DNA from: Closterium sp. NIES-65
Lineage: Eukaryota > Streptophyta > Zygnematophyceae > Desmidiales > Closteriaceae
NCBI GenBank assembly: GCA_948144175.1
Contig: CANXME010002650.1
Location: forward strand, 1-64,000
Direction: 5' to 3'
DNA: 64,000 nucleotides
In this document: positions 7,451-21,200 of the stretch, piece after piece
Layout of the letters: each line of letters begins with the position of its first letter
Position numbering within the stretch: position 1 is the first letter of the stretch
The notes under the pieces: generated by a model
What the model was told of the DNA's origin: nothing
What the model saw: only the letters and a program-made list of their open reading frames with translations
Databases searched by the model: none
Made by a program: the position numbers and the translations under genes

Positions 7451-10400
7451 CACATATGCGTTAGTTACTTTTCAAACCCTTACGTTCACTAGATGAATAT
7501 ATTTCCTACTTTCTATTTGAGTGAGACCACTTGATTCCGTGTACTATGCGAGATCTGAGCGCTTCCGTTCTCCCTGGCATTTGCATTTTAAGTTCCGATA
7601 CTGACCGACCTGACCAATGCACCATTTTATCTATACATGTGCGTTGTATACATTTCCCTCTACTTTTTGAGAAACGAGCGTTTCCGTTCTCCCTGGCCCC
7701 ACTTGCACTATGAGTGCGAAATGCCGGCCAGACTGGCCGATGCACCATTTTCTCTACACCTGTACGTTAGTTACCTTTCAAACCCTTACGTTCACTAGAT
7801 GAATATATTTCCTACCTTATATTTGAGTGAGACCACTAGATTCCGTGTATTATGCGAGATCTGAGCGGTTCCGTTCTCCCAGGCATTTGCACTCTAAGTT
7901 CCCATACTGACCGACCTGGCCAATGCACCACTTTCCACATACATATGCATTAGATTGCTTCCGAACCGTATTAGCTCACTAGATTTATATATTTCCCACC
8001 TTCTGATAACGTGAGACCGTTAGATTCCCTTTACTTTTTGAGAAATGAGCGTTTCCGTTCTCCTTGGCCCTACTTGCACTATGAGTGCGAAATGCCGGCC
8101 AGACTAGCCGATGCACCATTTTCTCTACACATGTGCGTTAGTTACCTTTCAAACCCTTACGTTCACTAGATGAATTTATTTCCTACCTTCTATTTGAGTG
8201 AGACCACTAGATTCCGTGTACTATGCGAGATCTGAGCGCTTCCGTTCTCCCTTGCATTTGCACTCTAAGTTCCCATACTGACCGACCTGGCCAATGCACC
8301 ATTTTCCATATACATATGCATTAGATTCCTTTTGAACCTTATAAGCTCACTTGATTTATATATTTCCCACCTTCTGATCGAGTGAGACCACTAGATTCCC
8401 TTTACTTTTTGAGAAATGAGCGTTTCCGTTCTCCTTGGCCCTACTTGCACTATAAGTGCGAAATGCCGGCCAGACTGGCCGATGCACCATTTTCTCTACA
8501 CATGTGCGTTAGTTACCTTTCAAACCCTTACGTTCACTAGATGAATTTATTTCCTACCTTCTATTTGAGTGAGACCACTAGCTTCCGTGTACTATGCGAG
8601 ATCTGAGCGCTTCCGTTCTCCCTTGCATTTGCACTCCAAGTTCCCATACTGACCGACCTGGCCAATGCTCCATTTTCCATATACATATGCATTAGATTCC
8701 TTTTGAACCTTATAAGCTCACTAGATTTATATATTTCCCACCTTCTGATCGAGTGAGACCACTAGATTCCCTTTACTTTTTGAGAAATGAGCGTTTCCGT
8801 TCTCCTTGGCCCTACTTGCACTATAAGTGCGAAATGCCGGCCAGACTGGCCGATGCACCATTTTCTCTACACATGTGCGTTAGTTACCTTTCAAACCCTT
8901 ACGTTCACTAGATGAATTTATTTCCTACCTTCTATTTGAGTGAGACCACTAGCTTCCGTGTACTATGCGAGATCTGAGCGCTTCCGTTCTCCCTTGCATT
9001 TGCACTCCAAGTTCCCATACTGACCGACCTGGCCAATGCACCATTTTCCATATACATGTGCATTAGATTCCTTTCGAACCTTATTAGCTCACTAGTTTTT
9101 TATATTTCCCACCTTCTGATCGAGTGAGACCACTAGATTCCCTTTTCTTTTTGAGAAATGGGCGTTTCCGTTCTCCTTGGCCCTACTTGCACTATAAGTG
9201 CGAAATGCCGGCCAGACTGGCCGATGCACCATTTTCTCTACACATGTGCGTTAGTTACCTTTCAAACCCTTACGTTCACTAGATGAATTTATTTCCTACC
9301 TTCTATTTGAGTGAGACCACTAGATTCCGTGTACTATGCGAGATCTGAGCGCTTCCGTTCTCCCTTGCATTTGCACTCTAAGTTCCCATACTGACCGACC
9401 TGGCCAATGCACCATTTTCCATATACATATGCATTAGATTCCTTTTGAACCTTATAAGCTCACTAGATTTATATATTTCCCACCTTCTGATCGAGTGAGA
9501 CCACTAGATTCCCTTTACTTTTTGAGAAATGAGCGTTTCCGTTCTCCTTGGCCCTACTTGCACTATAAGTGCGAAATGCCGGCCAGACTGGCCGATGCAC
9601 CATTTTCTCTACACATGTGCGTTAGTTACCTTTCAAACCCTTACGTTCACTAGATGAATTTATTTCCTACCTTCTATTTGAGTGAGACCACTAGCTTCCG
9701 TGTACTATGCGAGATCTGAGCGCTTCCGTTCTCCCTTGCATTTGCACTCCAAGTTCCCATACTGACCGACCTGGCCAATGCACCATTTTCCATATACATG
9801 TGCATTAGATTCCTTTCGAACCTTATTAGCTCACTAGTTTTTTATATTTCCCACCTTCTGATCGAGTGAGACCACTAGATTCCCTTTACTTTTTGAGAAA
9901 TGGGCGTTTCCGTTCTCCTTGGCCCTACTTGCACTATAAGTGCGAAATGCCGGCCAGACAGGCCGATGCACCATTTTCTCTACACATTTGCGTTAGTTAC
10001 CTTTCAAACCCTTACGTTCACTAGATGAATTTATTTCCTACCTTCTATTTGAGTGAGACCACTAGATTCCGTGTACTATGCAAGATCTGAGCGCTTCCGT
10101 TCTCCCAGGCATTTGCACTCTAAGTTCCCATGCTGACTGACCTAGCCAATGCACCACTTTCCATATACATATGCATTAGATTCCTTTCGAACCTTATTAG
10201 CTCACTAGATTTATATATTTCCCACCTTCTGATCCAATAAGACCGCTAGATTCCCTCTACTTTTTGAGAAATGAGCGTTTCCGTTCTCCTTGGCCCTTCT
10301 TGCACTATAAGTGCGAAATGCCGGCCAGACTGGCCGATGCACCATTTTCTCTACACATGTGCGTTAGTTACCTTTCAAACCCTTACGTTCACTAGATGAA

Positions 10401-13400
10401 TATATTTCCTACCTTCTATTTGAGTGAGACCACTAGATTCAGTGTACTATGCGAGATCTGAGCGCTTCCGTTCTCCCTGAGATTTGCACTCTAAGTTCCC
10501 ATACTGATCGACCTGGTCAATGCACCATTTTCCATATACATATGCATTAGATTCCTTTGGAACCTTATTAGCTCACTAGATTTATATATTTCCCACCTTC
10601 TGATCGAGTGAGACCGCTAGATTCCCTCTACTTTTTAAGAAATGGGCGTTTCCGTTCTCCTTGGCCCTAGTTGCACTAGAAGGGCGAAATGCCGGCCAGA
10701 CTGGCCGATGCACAATTTTCTCTACACATGTGCGTTAGTTACCTTTCAAACCCTTACGTTCACTAGATGAATATATTTCCTACTTTCTATTTGAGTGAGA
10801 CCACTTGATTCCGTGTACTATGCGAGATCTGAGCGCTTCCGTTCTCCCTGGCATTTGCATTTTAAGTTCCGATACCGACCGACCTGGCCAATACACCATT
10901 TTCTCTATACATGTGCGTTGAATACATTTCAAACCTTTTTAGCTAACTAGATGTATATATTTCCCACCTTCTGATCGAGTGAGACCGTTAGATTCCCTCT
11001 ACTTTTTGAGAAATGAGCGTTTCCGTTCTCCCTGGCCCCACCTGCACTATGAGTGCGAAATGCCGGCCAGACTGGCCGATGCACCATTTTCTCTACACAT
11101 GTGCGTTAGTTACCTTTCAAACCCTTACGTTCATTAGATGAATATATTTCCTACCTTATATTTGAGTGAGACCACTAGATTCCGTGTATTATGCGAGATC
11201 TGAGCGGTTCCGTTCTCCCAGGCATTTGCACTCTAAGTTCCCATACTGACCGACCTGGCCAATGCACCACTTTCCATATACATATGCATTAGATTCCTTC
11301 CGAACCTTATTAGCTCACTAGATTTACATATTTCCCACCTTCTGATCGAGTGAGACAGCTAGATTCCCTTTACTTTTTGAGAAATGAGCGTTTCCGTTCT
11401 CCTTGGCCCTACTTGCACTATAAGTGCGAAATGCCGGCCAGACTGGCCGATGCACCATTTTCTCTACACATGTGCGTTAGTTACCTTTCAAATCCTTACG
11501 TTCTCTAGATGAATTTATTTCCTACTTTATATTTGAGTGAGACCACTAGATTCCGTGTACTATGCAAGATCTGAGCGCTTCCGTTCTCCGTGGCATTTGC
11601 ACTCTAAGTTCCCATACTGACCGACCTGGCCAATGCACCATTTTCCATATACATATGCATTAGATTCCTTTCGAAACTTATTAGCTCACTAGATTTATAT
11701 ATTTCACACCTTCTGATCGAGTTAGACCGCTAGATTCCCTTTACTTTTTGAGAAATGAGTGTTTCCGTTCTCCTTGGCCCTACTTGCACCATAAGTGCAA
11801 AATGCCGGCCAGACTGGCCGATGCACCATTTTCTCTACACATGTGCGTTAGTTACCTTTCAAACCCTTACGTTCACTAGATGAATTTATTTTCTACCTTC
11901 TATTTGAGTGAGACCTCTAGATTCCGTGTACTATGCGAGATCTAAGCGCTTCCGTTCTCCCTGGCATTTGCACTCTAAGTTCCCATACTGACCGACCTGG
12001 CCAATGCACCATTTTCCATATACATATGCATTAGATTCCTTTCAAAACTTATTAGCTCACTAGATTTATATATTTCACACCTTCTGATCGAGTTAGACCG
12101 CTAGATTCCCTTTACTTTTTGAGAAATGAGTGTTTCCGTTCTCCTTGGCCCTACTTGCACCATAAGTGCAAAATGCCGGCCAGACTGGCCGATGCACCAT
12201 TTTCTCTACACATGTGCGTTAGTTACCTTTCAAACCCTTACGTTCACTAGCTGAATTTATTTCCTACCTTCTATTTGAGTGAGACCTCTAGATTCCGTGT
12301 ACTATGCGAGATCTAAGCGCTTCCGTTCTCCCTGGCATTTGCACTCTAAGTTCCCATACTGACCGACCTGGCCAATGCACCATTTTCCATATACATATGC
12401 ATTAGATTCCTTTCGAACCTTATTAGCTCACTAGATTTATATATTTCCCACCTTTTGATCGAGTGAGACCGCTAGATTCCCTTTACTTTTTGAGAAATGA
12501 GCGTTTCCGTTTTCCTTGGCCCTGCTTGCACCGTAAGTGCGAAATGCCGGCCAGACTGGCCGATGCACCATTTTCTCTACACATGTGCGTTAGTTACCTT
12601 TCAATCCCTTACGTTCTCTAGATGAATATATTTCCTACCTTATATTTGAGTGAGACCACTAGATTCCGTGTATTTTGCGAGATCTGAGCGGTTCCGTTCT
12701 CCCAGGCATTTGCACTCTAAGTTCCCATACTGACCGACCTGGCCAATGCACCACTTTCCATATACATATGCATTAGATTCCTTCCGAACCTTATTAGCTA
12801 ACTAGATTTATATATTTCCCACCTTCTGATCGAGTGAGACCGCTAGATTCCCTTTACTTTTTGAGAAATGAGCGTTTCCGTTCTCCCTGGCCCCACCTGC
12901 ACTATGAGTGCGAAATGCCAGCCAGACTGGCCGATGCACCATTTTCTCTACACATGTGCGTTAGTTACCTTTCAAACCCTTACGTTCACTAGATGAATAT
13001 ATTTCCTACCTTATATTTGAGTGAGACCACTAGATTCCGTGTATTATGCGAGATCTGAGCGGTTCCGTTCTCCCAGGTATTTGCACTCTAAGTTCCCATA
13101 CTGACCGACCTGGCCAATGCACCACTTTCCATATACATATGCATAAGATTCCTTCCGAACCTTATTATCTCACTAGATTTATATATTTTCCACCTTTTGA
13201 TCGAGTGAGACCGCTAGATTCCCTTTACTTTTTGAGAAATGAGCGTTTTCGTTCTCCTTGGCCCTACTTGCACTATAAGTGCGAAATGCCGGCCAGACTG
13301 GCCGATGCACCATTTTCTCTACACATGTGCGTTAGTTACCTTTCAAACCCTTATGTTCACTCAATTAATATATTTCCTACCTTCTATTTGAGTGAGACCA

Positions 13401-16400
13401 CTAGATTCTGTGTACTATGCGAGATCTGAGCGGTTCTGTTCTCCTAGGCATTTGCACTTTAAGTTCCCATACTAACCGACCTCGCCAATGCACCATTTTG
13501 CATATACATTAGATTTTCCATGTACATATGCATTAGATTCCTTTCGAACCTTATTAGCTCACTAGATTTATATATTTCCCACCTTCTGATCGAGTGAGAC
13601 CGCTAGACTCCCTCTACTTTTTGAGAAACGAGCATTTCCGTTCTCCCTGGCCCCACTTGCACTATAAGTGCAAAATGCCGGCCAGACTGGCCGATGCACC
13701 ATTTTCTCTACACATGTGCGTTAGTTAACTTTCAGACCCTTACGTTCAATCGATTAATATATTTCCTACCTTATATTTGAGTGAGACCACTAGATTCCGT
13801 GTACTATGCGAGATCTGAGCGCTTTCGTTCTCCTAGGAATTTGCACTCTAAGTTCCCATACTGACCGACCTGACCAATGCACCATTTTGCATATACATAT
13901 GCATAAGATTCCTTTCCAACCTTTTTAGCTCACTAGATATATATATTTCCCACCTTCTGATCGAGTGAGACCGCTAGATTCCCTTTAGTTTTTGAGAAAT
14001 GGGCGTTTCCGTTCTCATTGGCCCTACTTGCACTATAAGTGCGAAATGCCGGCCAGACTGGCCGATGCACATTTTTCTCTACACATGTGCGTTACTTACC
14101 TTTCAAACCCTTACGTTCACTAGATGAATATATTTCCTACCTTCTATTTGAGTGAGACCACTTGATTCCGTGTACTATGCGAGTTCTGAGCGCTTCCGTT
14201 CTCCCTGGCATTTGCATTTTAAGTTCCGATACGGACCGCACTGGTCAATGCACCATTTTCTCTATACATGTGCGTTAAATACATTTCAAACCTTTTTAGC
14301 TGACTAGATTTATATATTTTCCACCTTCTGATCAAGCGAGACCGTTAGATTCCCTCTACTTTTTGAGAAACGAGCGTTTCCATTCTCCCTGGCCCCACTT
14401 GCACTATGAGTGCGAAATGCCGGCCAGACTGGCCGATGCGCCATTTTCTCTACACATGTGCGTTAGTTACCTTTCAAACCCTTACGTTCACTAGATTAAT
14501 ATATTTCCTACCTTATATTTGAGTGAGACCACTAGATTTCGTGTATTATGCGAGATCTGAGCGGTTCCGTTCTCCCAGGCATTTGCACTCTAAGTTGCCA
14601 TACTGACTGACCTGGCCAATGCACCACTTTCCATATACAGATGCATTAGATTCCTTTCCAACCTTTTTAGCTCACTAGATTTATATATTTCCCACCTTCT
14701 GATCGAGTGAGACCGCTAGATTCCCTCTACTTTTTTAGAAATGAGCGTTTCCGTTCTCCTTGGCCCTACTTGCACTATAAGTGCGAAATGCCGACCAGAC
14801 TGGCCGATGCACCATTTTCTCTACACATGTGCGTTCGTTACCTTTCAAACCCTTACGTTCACTAGATGAATAGATTTCCGACTTCTACTTGAGTGAGACC
14901 ACTTGATTCCGTGTACTATGCGAGATTAGAGCGCTTCCGTTTTCCGTGGCATTTGCATTTTAAGTTCCGATACTGACCGACCTGGCCAATGCACCATTTT
15001 CTCTATACGTGTGCGTTGAATAAATTTCAAACCTTTTTAGCTGACTAGATTTATATATTTCCCACCTTCTGATCGAATGAGACCGTTAGATTCCCTTTAC
15101 TTTTTGAGAAATGAGCGTTTCCGTTCTCCTTGGCCCTACTTGCACTATAAGTGCGAAATGCCGGCCAGACTGGCCGATGCACCATTTTCTCTACACATGT
15201 GCGTTAGTTACCTTTCAAATCGTTACGTTCTTTAGATGAATTTATTTCCTACCTTATATTTGAGTGAGACCACTAGATTCCGTGTATTATGCGAGATCTG
15301 AGCGGTTCCGTTCTCCCAGGCATTTGCACTCCAAGTTCCCATACTGACCGACCTGGCCAATGCACCACTTTCCATATACATATGCATTAGATTCCTTCCG
15401 AACCTTATTAGCTCACTAGATTTATATATTTCCCACCTTGTGATCGAGTGAGACCGCTAGATTCCCTCTACTTTTTGAGAAATGAGCATTTCCGTTCTCC
15501 TTGGCCCTAGTTGCACTATAAGTGCGAAATGCCGGCTAGACTGGCCGATGCACAATTTTCTCTACACATGTGCGTTAGTTACCTTTCAAACCCTTACGTT
15601 CACTAGATGAATATATTTCCTACTTTCTATTTGAGTGAGACCACTTGATTCCGTGTACTATGCGAGATCTGAGCGCTTCCGTTCTCCCTGGCATTTGCAT
15701 TTTAAGTTCTGATACTGACCGACCTGGCCAATGCACCATTTTCTCTATACATGTGCATTGAATACATTTCAAACCTTTTTAGCTGACTAGATTTATATAT
15801 TTCCCACCTTATGATCGAGTGAGACCGTTAGATTCCCTCTACTTTTTGAGAAACGAGCGTTTCCGTTCTCCCTGGCCCCACCTGCACTATGAGTGCGAAA
15901 TGCCGGCCAGACTGGCCGATGCACCATTTTCTCTACACATGTGCGTTACTTACATTTCAAACCCTTACGTTCACTAGATGAATATATTTCCTACCTTATA
16001 TTTGAGTGAGACCACTAGATTCCGTGTATTATGCGAGATCTGAGCGGTTCCGTTCTCCCAGGCATTTGCACTCTAAATTCCCATACTGACCGACCTGGCC
16101 AATGCACCACTTTCCATATACATATGCATTAGATTCCTTCCGAACCTTATTAGCTGACTAGATTTATATATTTCCCACCTTCTGATCAAGTGAGACCGCT
16201 AGATTCCCTTTACTTTTTGAGAAATGAGCGTTTCCGTTCTCCTTGGCCCTACTTGCACTATAAGTGCGAAATGCCGGCCAGACTGGCCGATGCACAATTT
16301 TCCCTACACATGTGCGTTAGTTACCTTTCAAACCCTTACGTTCACTAGATGAATTTATTTCCTACCTTCTATTTGAGTGAGACCACTAGATTCCGTGTAC

Positions 16401-18289
16401 TATGCGAGATCTGAGCGCTTCCGTTCTCCCTGGCATTTGCACTCTAAGTTCACATACTGACCGACCTGGCCAATGCACCATTTTCCATATACATATGCAT
16501 TAGATTCCTTTCGAACCTTATTAGCTCACTAGATTTATATATTTCCCACCTTCTGATCGAGTGAGACTACTAGATTCCCTTTACTTTTTGAGAAATGAGC
16601 GTTTCCGTTCTCCTTGGCTCTACTTGCACTATAAGTGCGAAATGCCGGCCAGACTGGCCGATGCACCATTTTCTCTACACATGTGCGTTAGTTACCTTTC
16701 AAACCCTTACGTTCACTAGATGAATTTATTTCCTACCTTCTATTTGAGTGAGACCACTAGATTCCGTGTACTATGCGAGATCTGAGCGCTTCCGTTCTCT
16801 GTGGTATTTGCACTCTAAGTTCCCATACTGACCGACCTGGCCAATGCACCATTTTCCATATACATATGCATTAGATTCCTTTCGAACCTTATTAGCTCAC
16901 TAGATTGATATATTTCCCACCTTCTGATCGAGTGAGACCGCTAGATTCCCTCTACTTTTTGAGAAATGAGCGTTTCCGTTCTCCTTGGCCCTAGTTGCAC
17001 TATAAGTGCGAAATGCCGGCCAGACTGGCCGATGCACAATTTTCTCTACACATGTACGTTAGTTACCTTTCAAACCCTTATGTTCACTAGATAAATACAT
17101 TTCCTACTTTCTATTTGAGTGAGACCACTTGATTCTGTGTACTATGCGAGATGTGAGCGCTTCCGTTCTCCCTGGCATTTGCATTTTAAGTTCCGATACT
17201 GACCGACCTGGCCAATGCACCATTTTCTCTGTACATGTGAGTTGAATACATTTCAAACCTTTTTAGCTGACTAGATTTATATATTTCCCACCTTCTGATC
17301 GAGTGAGACCGTTAGATTCTATCTACTTTTTGAGAAATGAGCGCTTCCGTTCTCCTTGGCCCTAGTTGCACTATAAGTGCGAAATGCCAGCCAGACTGGC
17401 CGATGCACCATTTTCTCTACACATGTGCGTTAGTTACCTTTCAAACCCTTACGTTCACTAGATGAATATATTTCCTACTTTCTATTTGAGTGAGACCACT
17501 TGATTCCGTGTACTATGCGAGATCTGAGCGCTTCCGTTCTCCCTAGCATTTGCATTTTAAGTTCCGATGCTGACCGACCTGGCCAATGCACCATTTTCTC
17601 TATACATGTGCGTTGAATACATTTCAAACCTTTTTAGCTGACTAGATTTATATATTTCCCACCTTCTGATCGAGTGAGACCGTTAGATTCCCTCTACTTT
17701 TTGAGAAACGAGCGTTTCCGTTCTCGCTGGTCCCACCTGCACTATGAGTGCGAAATGCCGGCCAGACTGGCCGATGCGCCATTTTCTCTACACATGTGCA
17801 TTAGTTACCTTTCAAACCCTTACGTTCACTAGATGAATATATTTCCTACCTTATATTTGAGTGAGACCACTAGATTCCGTGTATTATGCGAGATCTGAGC
17901 GGTTCCGTTCTCCCAGGCATTTGCACTCTAAGTTCCCATACTGATCGACCTGGCCAATGCACCATTTTCCATATACATATGCATTAGATTCCTTCCGAAC
18001 CTTATTAGCTCACTAGATTTATATATTTCCCACCTTTTGATTGAGTGACACCGCTAGATTCCCTTCACTTTTTTGAGAAATGAGGGTTTCCGTTCTCCTT
18101 GGCCCTACTTGCACTATAAGTGCGAAATGCCGGCCAGACTGGCCGATGCACCATTTTCTCTACACATGTGCGTTAGTTACCTTTCAAACCCTTACGTTCA
18201 CTAGATGAATATATTTCCTACTCTCTATTTGAGTGAGACCACTTGATTCTGTGTACTATGCGAGATCTCAGCGCTTCCGTTCTCCCTAG
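7451..18289 (+). repeat. Forward satellite array (~371-bp dimeric unit)
   Basis: About 29 tandem copies of a 371-bp unit, shown by the word CTACTTGCAC recurring at 8441, 8812, 9183 and 9554. Each unit is two related halves. Half A contains the dyads GCACTATAAGTGC and CGGCCAGACTGGCCG. Half B has the matching TTTGCACTCTAAG and GACCGACCTGGCC without the dyads. Half-unit steps measured at 8445, 8629 and 8816 are 184 and 187 bp. Variants include a deletion of roughly 110 bp near 7650, a local 25-30-bp duplication near 13500, and a 742-bp block copy (about 8.8-9.2 and 9.55-9.9 kb). No gene is seen; the scattered short ORFs here are by-products of the repeat. Confidence 0.96.
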
Positions 18290-18299
18290 TGGCCAGTAC
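18285..18299. other. Satellite inversion junction
   Basis: Forward satellite ends at TCTCCCTAG (to 18289). Five bases, TGGCC, follow, and reverse satellite begins at AGTACACGG (18295). The two sides are different monomer variants and do not mirror each other, so this is an inversion breakpoint, unlike the palindrome at 3780. Confidence 0.9.
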
Positions 18300-21200
18300 A
18301 CGGAATCTAGTGGTCTCACTCAAATATAAGGTAGGAAATATATTCATCTAGTGAACGTAAGGGTTTGAAAGGTAACCAATACACATGTGTAGAGAAAATG
18401 GTGCATCGGCCAGTCTGGCTGGCATTTCGCACTCATAGTGCAGGTGGGGCCAGGGAGAACGGAAACGCTTGTTTCTCAAAAAGTAGAGGGAATCTAACGG
18501 TCTCACTCAATCAGAAGGTGGGAAATATATAAGTCTAGTCTGCTAAAAAGGTTTGAAATGTATTCAACGCACATGTATAGAGAAAATGGTGCATTGGCCA
18601 GGTCGGTCAGTATCGGAACTTAAAATGCAAATGTCAGGGAGAACGGAAGCGCTCAGATCTCGCATAGTACACGGAATCAATTGGTCTCACTCAAATAGAA
18701 AGTAGGAAATATATTCATCTAGTGAACGTAAGGGTTTGAAAGGTAACTAACGCACATGTGTAGAGAAAATTGTGCATCGGCCAGTCTGGCCGGCATTTCG
18801 CACTTATAGTGCAACTAGGGCCAAGGAGAACGGAAACGCTCATTTCTCAAAAAGTAGAGGGAATCTAGCGGTCTCACTCGATCAGAAGGTGGGAAATATA
18901 TAAATCTAGTGAGCTAATAAGGTTCGAAAGGAATCTAATGCATATGTATATGGAAAATGGTGCATTGGCCAGGTCGGTCAGTATGGGATCTTAGAGTGCA
19001 AATGCCAGGGAGAACGGAAGTGCTCAGATCTCGCATAGTACACGGAATCTAGTGGTCTCACTCAAATAGAAGGTAGGAAATAAATTCATCTAGTGAACGT
19101 ACGGATTTGAAAGGTAACTAACGCACATGTGTAGAGAAAATGGTGCATCGGCCAATCTGGCCGGCATTTCGCACTTATAGTGCAACTAGGGCCAAGGAGA
19201 ACGGAAACGCTCATTTCTCAAAAAGTAAAGAGAATCTAGCGGTCTCACTCGATCAGAAGGTGGGAAATATATAAATCTAGTGAGCTAATAAGGTTCGAAA
19301 GGAATCTAATGCATATGTATATGGAAAATGGTACATTGGCTAGGTCGGTCAGTATGGGAACTTAGAGTGCAAATGCCAGGGAGAACGGAAGCGCTCAGAT
19401 CTCGCATAGTACACGGAATCTAGTGGTCTCACTCAAATAGAAGGTAGGAAATAAATTCATCTCGTGAACGAAAGGGTTTGAAAGGTCACTAATGCACATG
19501 TGTAGAGAAAATGGTGCATCGGCCAGTCTGGCCGGCATTTCGCACTTATGGTGCAAGTAGGGCCAAGGAGAACGAAAACGCTCATTTCTCAAAAAGTAAA
19601 GGGAATCTAGCGGTCTCACTCGATCAGAAGGTGGGAAATATATAAATCTAGTGAGCTAATAAGGTTCGAAAGGAATCTAATGCATATGTATATGGAAAAT
19701 GGTGCATTGGCCAGGTCGGTCAGTATGGGAACTTAGAGTGCAAATGCCAGGGAGAACGGAAGCGCTCAGATCTTGCATAGTACACGGAATCTAGTGGTCT
19801 CACTCAAATAGAAGGTAGGAGATAAATTCATATAGTGAACGTAAGAATTTGAAAGGTAACTAACGCACATGTGTAGAGAAAATGGTGCATCGGCCAGTCT
19901 GGCCGGCATTTCGCACTTATAGTGCAAGTAGGGCCAAGGAGAACGGAAACGCTCATTTCTCAAAAAGTAAAGGGAAGCTAGCAGTCTCACTCGATCAGAA
20001 GGTGGGAAATATATAAATCTAGTGAGCTAATAAGGTTCGGAAGGAATCTAATGCATATGTATATGGAAAGTGGTGCATTGGCCAGGTCGGTCAGTATGGG
20101 AACTTAAAGTGCAAATGCCTGGGAGAACGGAACCGCTCAGATCTCGCATAATACACGGAATCTAGTGGTCTCACTCAAATATAAGGTAGGAAATATATTC
20201 ATCTAGTGAACGTAAGTGTTCGAAAGGTAACTAACGCACATGTGTATAGAAAATGGTGCATCGGCCAGTCTGGCCGGCATTTCGCACTCATAGTGCAGGT
20301 GGGGCCAGGGAGAACGGAAACGCTCATTTCTCAAAAAGTAGAGGGAATCTAACGGTCTCACTCGATCAGAAGGTGGGAAATATATAAATCTAGTCAGCTA
20401 AACAGGTTTGAAATGTATTCATCGCACATGTATAGAGAAAATGGTGCATTGGCCAGGTCAGTTAGTATCGGAACTTAAAATGCAAGAGAGAACGGAAGCG
20501 CTCAGATCTCGCATAGTACACGGAATCAAGTGGTCTCACTCAAATAGAAAGTAGGAAATATATTCATCAAGTGAATGAAGGGTTTGAAAGGTAACTAACG
20601 CACATGTGTAGAGAAAATGGTGCATCGGCCAGTCTGGCCGGCATTTCGCACTTATAGTGCAAGTAGGGCCAAGGAGAACGGAAACGCTCATTTCTCAAAA
20701 AGTAAAGGGAATCTAGTGGTCTCACTCGATCAGAAGGTGGGAAATATATAAATCTAGTGAGCTTATAAGGTTCGGAAGGAGTCTAATGCATATGTATATG
20801 GAAAGTGGTGCATTGGCCACGTCGGTCAGTATGGGAACTTAAAGTGCAAATGCCTTGGAGAACGGAACCGCTCAGATCTCGCATAATACACGGAATCTAG
20901 TGGTCTCACTCAAATATAAGGTAGGAAATATATTCATCTAGTGAACGTAAGGGTTTGAAAGGTAACTAACGCACTTTTGTAGAGAAAATGGTGCATCGGC
21001 CAGTCTGGCCGGCATTTCGCACTCATAGTGCAGGTGGGGCCAGGGAGAACGGAAACGCTCGTTTCTCAAAAAGTAGAGGGAATCTAGCGGTCTCACTCGA
21101 TCAGAAGGTGGGAAATATATAAATCTAGTGAGCTAATAAGGTTTGAAAGGAATCTAATGCATATGTATATGGAAAATGGTGCATTGGCCAGGTCGGTCAG

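Larger units (their letters stand above)
1..7562. repeat. Giant spacer-less palindrome (two ~3.78-kb arms)
   Basis: Bases 1-3780 are the reverse complement of 3781-7562, with no spacer at the centre. Near the centre the mirrored positions sum to 7561. They shift to 7562 and then 7563 because of two single-base indels: CCCGTG at about 313 against CCCGGTG at about 7248, and C6 at 244-249 against G7 at 7303-7309. I found no other difference by eye. Each arm runs from the centre through a truncated copia pol, its 3' LTR, satellite, a miniature LTR element and more satellite. The left arm reaches the window edge, so the true outer limit on that side is unknown. A zero-length loop and near-perfect arms fit either a fold-back read or assembly artefact or a very recent inverted duplication. 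Confidence 0.97.
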
